Assembly: GCF_003122325.1 (NCBI RefSeq)
Contig: NZ_QFBC01000004.1
Coordinates: 1-64,000 of the forward strand
Source of the DNA: Rhizobium album
GTDB lineage: Bacteria; Pseudomonadota; Alphaproteobacteria; Rhizobiales; Rhizobiaceae
Reading direction: 5' to 3'
DNA: 64,000 nt
Below, piece by piece: positions 59,250 to 64,000 of the stretch (positions are counted from its first letter, which is position 1; each line of letters begins with the position of its first letter). The notes under the pieces were generated by a model. That model worked only from the letters and a program-made list of their open reading frames with translations, was not told the DNA's origin and did not search any database. The translations under genes and the position numbers were made by a program.

Positions 59250-60302
59250 TTACTTGGCGTTCGGGTTCGGCATCCAGGCCGGCATGGCGACGTCGGCGTG
59301 GGCGAATTGCGGCAGCTTGGCGCCGAGTTCTTCCATGCTCTTGATATCGTTGTCGATCAGGTCTTTCTGGGTGATCAGCGTCGGCGGAACGATGACGCTC
59401 TTGCCCGGATCTTCGCCGGCGAGCAGCATGGCGAGCGCACGGACGGAAACCTGGCCGACGACGGCCGGATTGGTTGCAGCCGTCGCAGCCCAAGCCGAAC
59501 CCGGTTCGCGCATGGCGGCGATATCCGAGGTCGAGATGTCGGCCGAATAGATCTTGACGCTGGAAGACAGGCCGGCTTCGTCGACGGCGATCTTCACGCC
59601 CTTGGCGAATTCGTCATAAGGCGCGAACATCACGGTGATGTCGGGGTTGGCCGAAACCACCGAACGGGCCTGGTTGGCGACCGAGTTGGCGATCGGGTTG
59701 TCCATCGTGCCGAACATCGCGGCTTCGTTGATGCCCGGATACTTCTTCTTGAATTCCTTCCAGGTCTCGTCGCGGCGGTCGAGCGGCGCGATGCCGGCGA
59801 CGTAGACGTAACCGGCCTTCCAGCTTTCGCCGTTGTCCTTGATCGCCTGCTCGAGAGCGAGGCGGGCGAGGTCACGGTCGGACTGCTCGATCTGCGGGAT
59901 CTTGTCGTTCTCGACGTTGACGTCGAAGGCGACGACCTTGATGCCGGCGTCAACGGCGCGCTGTGCCGCTTCCTTCATCGATTCCGTCAGGCCATGCTGG
60001 ATGATGATGCCCTGGACGCCGAGCGCGATCGCCTGGTCGACCATGTCGGCCTGCAGGGCGGCATCCTGGCGGCTGTCGAGCACGCGCAGGTCGACGCCGA
60101 GCGCCTTTGCCTGGGCTTCGACGCCGGCGAGGTAGGACTGGAAGAAGTCACCGGTCGACAGGTAACGCACCAGGGCGATCTTCACGTCGCCGGGCTTGTC
60201 GAAGGGAGCCGGCATGTCGGCGGCGAAAGCGACGCCGCCCAGCGCCGAAGCGCCGATGAGGCCGAGTGTCAGTTTTCCAAGCAGTCTGCGCGTAATCGTC
60301 AT
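59250..60302 (-). CDS. Sugar ABC transporter, periplasmic binding protein
   Basis: The 350-aa protein has a signal peptide (LGKLTLGLIGASALGGVAFA then ADMPAPF) and a type I periplasmic-binding fold (VKIALVRYLSTGDFFQSYLA, IQHGLTESMKEAAQRAVDAG, VAFDVNVENDKIPQIEQSD, FAPYDEFAKGVKIAVDEAGL). ATG 60302 follows AGGAG. It is the last gene of a leftward unit ATPase-permease-binding protein that is divergent from mtnK. The ligand is probably a pentose or methylthioribose-like sugar; this is inference from context. Confidence 0.88.
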   Translation of the reverse strand: MTITRRLLGKLTLGLIGASALGGVAFAADMPAPFDKPGDVKIALVRYLSTGDFFQSYLAGVEAQAKALGVDLRVLDSRQDAALQADMVDQAIALGVQGIIIQHGLTESMKEAAQRAVDAGIKVVAFDVNVENDKIPQIEQSDRDLARLALEQAIKDNGESWKAGYVYVAGIAPLDRRDETWKEFKKKYPGINEAAMFGTMDNPIANSVANQARSVVSANPDITVMFAPYDEFAKGVKIAVDEAGLSSSVKIYSADISTSDIAAMREPGSAWAATAATNPAVVGQVSVRALAMLLAGEDPGKSVIVPPTLITQKDLIDNDIKSMEELGAKLPQFAHADVAMPAWMPNPNAK

Positions 60303-60361
60303 AGGGCTCCTCCACATTAGACGTTCTGTTTGTTGATAGTTCCTTGAGGCCTCTTCCCGCC

Positions 60362-61417
60362 TTAGCGTTTGCGCTGCGACAGCGCGAAGGTGAAGACGAG
60401 GGCAACCACCAGGACACCGCCCTTGACGAAGTCCTGGGTATAATAAGGCGCATTCATCATCGTCAGGCCCTGCAGCAGCACGCCGACGAAGAGGGCGCCG
60501 ATGGCGGTGCCGAAGGCATTCGGCTTGGCGGCGCCGAGCACGGCAAAACCGATGAGCGCTGCGGCGACGGAATCGAGCAGCAGGTTGTTGCCCGAGGCGA
60601 TGTCGCCGCGGCCAAGGCGGGCGGCGAGCAGGATGCCGCCGATCGAGGCGAAGACGCCCGAGATCACATAGGCGCTGATCTTGTAGGAATTGACCGGCGC
60701 ACCGGCCAGCGCCGCCGCCCGCTCGTTCGAACCGACGGCATACATCATGCGGCCGAAGCGGGTATATTCGAGGAAGAACCAGATCAGGATGGCGAGCACG
60801 ATCAGCACCACCACCGACACCGGCAGCAGGTTCGGCAGGATGAGATCGAAGCGATGGCGGCCGAGCGCCAGAAAGGCGGGCGAGAAGGTGCCGTTGGCGA
60901 CCGTTCCGTCCGGCAGCGACATGCCGGTGGCGATCGAGCGACCTTCGGTCGGAATGCGCTGCAGGCCGACGAGCAGGAACATCATACCGAGCGTGGCAAG
61001 CAGGTCGGGCACACGCATGTAGACGATCAGGAAACCGTTGATCAGGCCGACGACGATGCCGATGAGGATGCAGACCAGCGTCGCCGTCAAGGCATCGCCG
61101 CCCATCACCACCATGACGTAGGACGAGGCCATCATCGCCGTCGTGGCGACGGAGCCGATCGACAGGTCGAAACCGCCGACGACCAGCGTCGCCGTGACGC
61201 CGAGCGCCAGGATGCCGGTGATCGACACCGACTGCAGGATGAAGACGGCGCTCTGCGGCGAAGCGAAGCCGTTCGTCGAGATGCAGAAGAACAGGATGAG
61301 GCCGAGCAGCAGGACGAGGAAGCCGTATTTGATGGCGATTTCGCGTGCCGACATGCCCGGCGCCGTCTGCGCCGTATTCGTCACGGTGACCGAAGTCTTC
61401 GACTGTTCCATACTCAT
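60362..61417 (-). CDS. Sugar ABC transporter, permease
   Basis: The 351-aa membrane protein of the RbsC family has about ten hydrophobic segments, including KYGFLVLLLGLILFFCISTN, GVTATLVVGGFDLSIGSVAT, LATLGMMFLLVGLQRIPTEG, FGRMMYAVGSNERAAALAGA (coupling loop) and AALIGFAVLGAAKPNAFGTA. It starts directly after the ATPase stop and precedes the binding-protein gene. Confidence 0.9.
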   Translation of the reverse strand: MSMEQSKTSVTVTNTAQTAPGMSAREIAIKYGFLVLLLGLILFFCISTNGFASPQSAVFILQSVSITGILALGVTATLVVGGFDLSIGSVATTAMMASSYVMVVMGGDALTATLVCILIGIVVGLINGFLIVYMRVPDLLATLGMMFLLVGLQRIPTEGRSIATGMSLPDGTVANGTFSPAFLALGRHRFDLILPNLLPVSVVVLIVLAILIWFFLEYTRFGRMMYAVGSNERAAALAGAPVNSYKISAYVISGVFASIGGILLAARLGRGDIASGNNLLLDSVAAALIGFAVLGAAKPNAFGTAIGALFVGVLLQGLTMMNAPYYTQDFVKGGVLVVALVFTFALSQRKR

Positions 61418-62926
61418 TCAACCAACCATCTGATGCTGACCGGCAATTTCGGCCAGAAGCTTATCCACGTTGATGCCGGCATTGCGATGCTCGCCGACGA
61501 TCGTTTGTTCCGACATCACCAGAATGCGATCGGCAATCTCGAAGGCCTCGTCGAGCTCGGTCAGGAAGACCAGCGTCGCGCGGCCGTTTGCCGATGCCCT
61601 GAGCTTGGCTGCGATGTCGCGCCGGGCGGCGATGTCGACGCCCTGGAAGGGTTCGTCGAGGATCAGCATCCGCGAGGCCTGCGTCAGCCAGCGGCCGACC
61701 ATGACCTTCTGCTGGTTGCCGCCCGACAGCGTGTTCATCTCGTCGCGCTCGCTGCGGCAGACGACACCGAGCGAGGCAATCTGCGTGCGGGCGAGATTGC
61801 GTTCGCCACGGCGATTGGTGACGCCGAAATTCGAGATGCGTTTCAGGAAGGGCAGGCTGATGTTTTCATAAATATTAAAACCCGGCACGATGCCGTTTTC
61901 GCCGCGGTCCTTGGCGACCAGGAAAACGCCCTTTTCGATGGCCTGGCGGGTCGTCTTCGGCGCGTATGCCTTGCCATCCAGCGTCATGGCGCCGCCGGCG
62001 GGCTGGCGGGCGCCGAAGAGGGTTTCGGCCAGAGCGGTCTTGCCGACGCCGACGAGACCGGTGATGACCACCACCTCGCCATCGCCGAGCGTCAGGGAGA
62101 AGGGCCGGGAATTGGCCGCCAGCTGCAGGTTTTCCGCCTTGAGCACGGGCGCCGTGGCCGTCTGCACGACGATTTCGCCGGCGCTGACCTTCTTGCCGAG
62201 CATGGCGTTGACGGCACCTTCGTAATCCAGCTCCGGACCTTCGAAGACACCGGTGATGCGGCCGTCGCGCAGGCTGACGATGGTATCGGCCAGCCGGCGG
62301 ATATCGGACATGCGATGCGATATATAAAGTATGGCGACGCCGCGGGCGCGCAGGCGCTCGACTACCTCGAACAACCGGTCGGCTTCGGCCGATGACAGCG
62401 AGGAGGTTGGCTCGTCGAGGATCAACACCTTCGGCTCATGCGCCATGGCGCGGGCAATCGCCACCATCTGCCGGTCGGCAAGCGAAAGATCGGTGATGCT
62501 GGCGGAAAGATCGATGCTCAGCCCCATGCGGTCGGCGACGGCCTTGGCCTCGCGACGGACGCGGCGGGGATTGAAGATCAAGGGGGCGCCCTTGCCGTTC
62601 AGGCGATCGAGCGTCAGGTTCGTCGCGACATCGAGATCGGCGACGACGCCGTCATTGATGTTCTGGTGCACGGTGACGACGCCGGCTCGAATGGCCTCGG
62701 CGGGGGTCGAGGGCGCAAAATCCTTGCCGGCCAGCGTGATACGGCCCGCATCCCGGTCATAGACGCCGCTGACGATACGGACGAGCGTGGATTTGCCGGC
62801 ACCATTGGCACCCATGAGCACGGTGACCGCACCGGCACGCAACTCCAGATCGACGCCGCCCAACACCTGGACCGGCCCGAACGACTTGCGCAGATCGTCT
62901 ACGCGGAAAACCGCCTCTTGCACCAT
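61418..62926 (-). CDS. Sugar ABC transporter, double-domain ATPase
   Basis: The 502-aa protein carries two nucleotide-binding domains. The first has Walker A MGANGAGKSTLVRIVSGVY, a Q-loop VTVHQNINDG, LSLADRQMVAIARAM and Walker B VLILDEPTSSLS. The second has a degenerate loop TGLVGVGKTALAETLFG, then signature TLSGGNQQKVMVGRWL and LILDEPFQGVD. This is the RbsA/MglA type. ATG 62926 follows GGGAGGAG; the alternative at 62947 has none. It is divergent from mtnK across the nested palindrome. Confidence 0.92.
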   Translation of the reverse strand: MVQEAVFRVDDLRKSFGPVQVLGGVDLELRAGAVTVLMGANGAGKSTLVRIVSGVYDRDAGRITLAGKDFAPSTPAEAIRAGVVTVHQNINDGVVADLDVATNLTLDRLNGKGAPLIFNPRRVRREAKAVADRMGLSIDLSASITDLSLADRQMVAIARAMAHEPKVLILDEPTSSLSSAEADRLFEVVERLRARGVAILYISHRMSDIRRLADTIVSLRDGRITGVFEGPELDYEGAVNAMLGKKVSAGEIVVQTATAPVLKAENLQLAANSRPFSLTLGDGEVVVITGLVGVGKTALAETLFGARQPAGGAMTLDGKAYAPKTTRQAIEKGVFLVAKDRGENGIVPGFNIYENISLPFLKRISNFGVTNRRGERNLARTQIASLGVVCRSERDEMNTLSGGNQQKVMVGRWLTQASRMLILDEPFQGVDIAARRDIAAKLRASANGRATLVFLTELDEAFEIADRILVMSEQTIVGEHRNAGINVDKLLAEIAGQHQMVG

Positions 62927-62948
62927 ATGCTCCTCCCGTATCGTCATC

Positions 62949-63005
62949 TAGGACGGCATCTAATCAAATGTCAAGCCCATTGACATTTGACAGAATGCTG
63001 TCCTA
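62949..63005. promoter_or_regulatory. 57-bp nested palindrome controlling the ABC operon and mtnK
   Basis: The inner perfect repeat TCAAATGTCAA-GCCCA-TTGACATTTGA (62964-62990) shares its centre with outer arms TAGGACGGCAT (62949-62959) and ATGCTGTCCTA (62995-63005), which match at 10 of 11 positions. TTGACA -35-like boxes occur on both strands within it. It is a strong candidate for one regulator controlling both divergent units. Confidence 0.72.
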
Positions 63006-63072
63006 CGAAAAGAAATATCAAGGCGTGCCGCGTCCCCGATTGCCGCATGCCACGACGGGAGGAATAAGACAA

Positions 63073-64000
63073 ATGAGCGTATTCGAGGCATTGAATGCCG
63101 AGACGCTGCCGGTGCGCCTCGGCAGCAACCAGGCCCTCACGGATCGTATCGGCGAAGACACCGGCAGCTGGAAGGTACGCGAAGTCGGCGACGGCAATTT
63201 GAACCTCGTCTTCATTGTCGAGGGCTCCAGGGGCAGCGTCATCGTCAAGCAGGCGCTGCCTTATGTGCGTCTCGTCGGCGAGAGCTGGCCGCTGCCGCTG
63301 AAGCGGTCCTATTTCGAATATCATGCGCTGGTGCGCCAGGCGGAGCGCGATCCCGGCATGGTGCCGGACGTGCTGTTCTTCGATCGCGAACAGGCGATTA
63401 TCGTCATGGAATTCCTGACGCCGCACATCATCCTGCGCCGCGCGCTGATCGAAGGCCAGCAGCTGCCGCGCATCGCCTCCGATCTCGGGCTGTTCCTGGC
63501 GCGCACGCTGTTTCGCGGTTCCGACCTTGCGATGGAGACGCGCAAGCGCAAGGAAGACGTGGCGCTGTTTGCAGACAATGTCGAACTCTGCGACATCACC
63601 GAAAACCTCGTCTTCTCCGATCCCTATTACGAAGCCAAGCTGAACCACCATACGACGCCGCAGCTCGACGGCATCGTCGCGGAGCTGCGCGCCGACCGCG
63701 ACCTGAAGGTCGAGGCGCAGCGGCTGAAGCACCTGTTCGCCGCCAATGCCGAGACGCTGCTGCACGGCGACCTGCACACCGGTTCCGTCATGGTCACGCC
63801 GCAGGAAACCAAGGTCATCGATCCGGAATTCGCCTTCTACGGGCCAATGGCCTTCGATGTCGGCATGCTGCTGGCCAATTTCTGGATGGCCTATTTTTCG
63901 CAATCCGGCCATGAAAAGGACGGCGACCGCGAGAGCATGCGCGAATACCTGCTCGATGTCGTCATCGATATCTGGGATGTCTTCCGCGACGAATTCGCCC
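63073..64000 (+). CDS. mtnK: 5-methylthioribose kinase, 3'-truncated by the window
   Basis: The first 309 codons are present. MtnK phosphorylates 5-methylthioribose in methionine salvage. Seen are WKVREVGDGNLNLVFIVEGS (nucleotide loop), VIVKQALPYVRLVGESWPLP, YFEYHALVRQAERDPGMVPD, the catalytic LLHGDLHTGSVMVTPQETKV and metal-binding VIDPEFAFYGPMAFDVGML. ATG 63073 follows GGGAGGAA. It is divergent from a sugar ABC importer, which suggests uptake of methylthioribose or a related sugar feeding this kinase. Confidence 0.93.
   Translation, partial: MSVFEALNAETLPVRLGSNQALTDRIGEDTGSWKVREVGDGNLNLVFIVEGSRGSVIVKQALPYVRLVGESWPLPLKRSYFEYHALVRQAERDPGMVPDVLFFDREQAIIVMEFLTPHIILRRALIEGQQLPRIASDLGLFLARTLFRGSDLAMETRKRKEDVALFADNVELCDITENLVFSDPYYEAKLNHHTTPQLDGIVAELRADRDLKVEAQRLKHLFAANAETLLHGDLHTGSVMVTPQETKVIDPEFAFYGPMAFDVGMLLANFWMAYFSQSGHEKDGDRESMREYLLDVVIDIWDVFRDEFA

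Noticed and set aside
59250-61421. A single 723-codon frame that could be read as a permease-binding protein fusion
   Set aside because: The N-terminal part is an out-of-frame reading of the permease gene; the binding protein has its own ribosome-binding site, ATG (60302) and signal peptide.
1-64000. CRISPR arrays or insertion sequences
   Set aside because: No regularly spaced repeats and no transposase genes were seen; the repeats found are operon modules or short intergenic hairpins.

Overview
The window looks like the chromosome of a fast-growing rhizobium (Rhizobiaceae). The evidence is a gcrA cell-cycle gene with clustered GANTC (CcrM) sites, metZ behind a SAM-II riboswitch, the rhizobial-type frcBCAK fructose importer with its ROK regulator, a two-domain dCTP deaminase and short dispersed intergenic hairpin repeats typical of this family. 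Genus and species cannot be read from the window alone.

Positions 1 to about 7117 are the right end of an integrated element that continues off the left edge. It sits at the 3' end of a tRNA-Gly(CCC) gene (7118-7191) and ends in a tyrosine integrase. It carries a tightly overlapping rightward operon (325-5799) of small phage-type genes, a homologue of type B (R67-like) dihydrofolate reductase, two C5-cytosine DNA methyltransferase genes and a second tyrosine recombinase. Both methyltransferase genes contain a long nested ORF in the same relative frame (+1), and the two nested products share four motifs in the same order. A tandem 114-nt repeat inside the second pair has diverged mostly at silent positions of the nested frame, which is direct evidence that this frame is, or was, translated. 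Short repeated modules at the starts and ends of the small genes carry Shine-Dalgarno sequences. I see no phage structural genes.

From 7200 onward the content is core or niche metabolism: dcd; SAM-II/metZ; apaG; hslO; argDF; gcrA; a CHASE-PAS-GGDEF-EAL protein; a PRC-barrel protein; an acyl-CoA ligase; pgi; a SorC regulator with an aldolase/dehydrogenase fusion; an Fsr-type efflux pump with an AraC regulator; and a complete cytochrome bd operon (gbsR-type regulator, cydDC, cydABX) read leftward.

At 36.7-44.7 kb two divergent units form one catabolic island. Leftward are pxpA, a biotin carrier, a biotin carboxylase and a second carrier-like protein without a biotinylation lysine. Rightward are pxpB, pxpC, a DadA-like oxidase, a Ser/Cys proline-racemase-family enzyme and a Crp/Fnr regulator. 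Together they could make a split, urea-carboxylase-like biotin enzyme acting on 5-oxoproline or hydroxyproline derivatives; this is inference.

The last part holds a Sel1 protein, a Crp/Fnr regulator followed by a CHASE2 nucleotide cyclase and a convergent FecR protein, the frcR/frcBCAK fructose system, pyrC, pyrE, fructokinase, and a sugar-type ABC importer divergent from mtnK (5-methylthioribose kinase) across a large nested palindrome.
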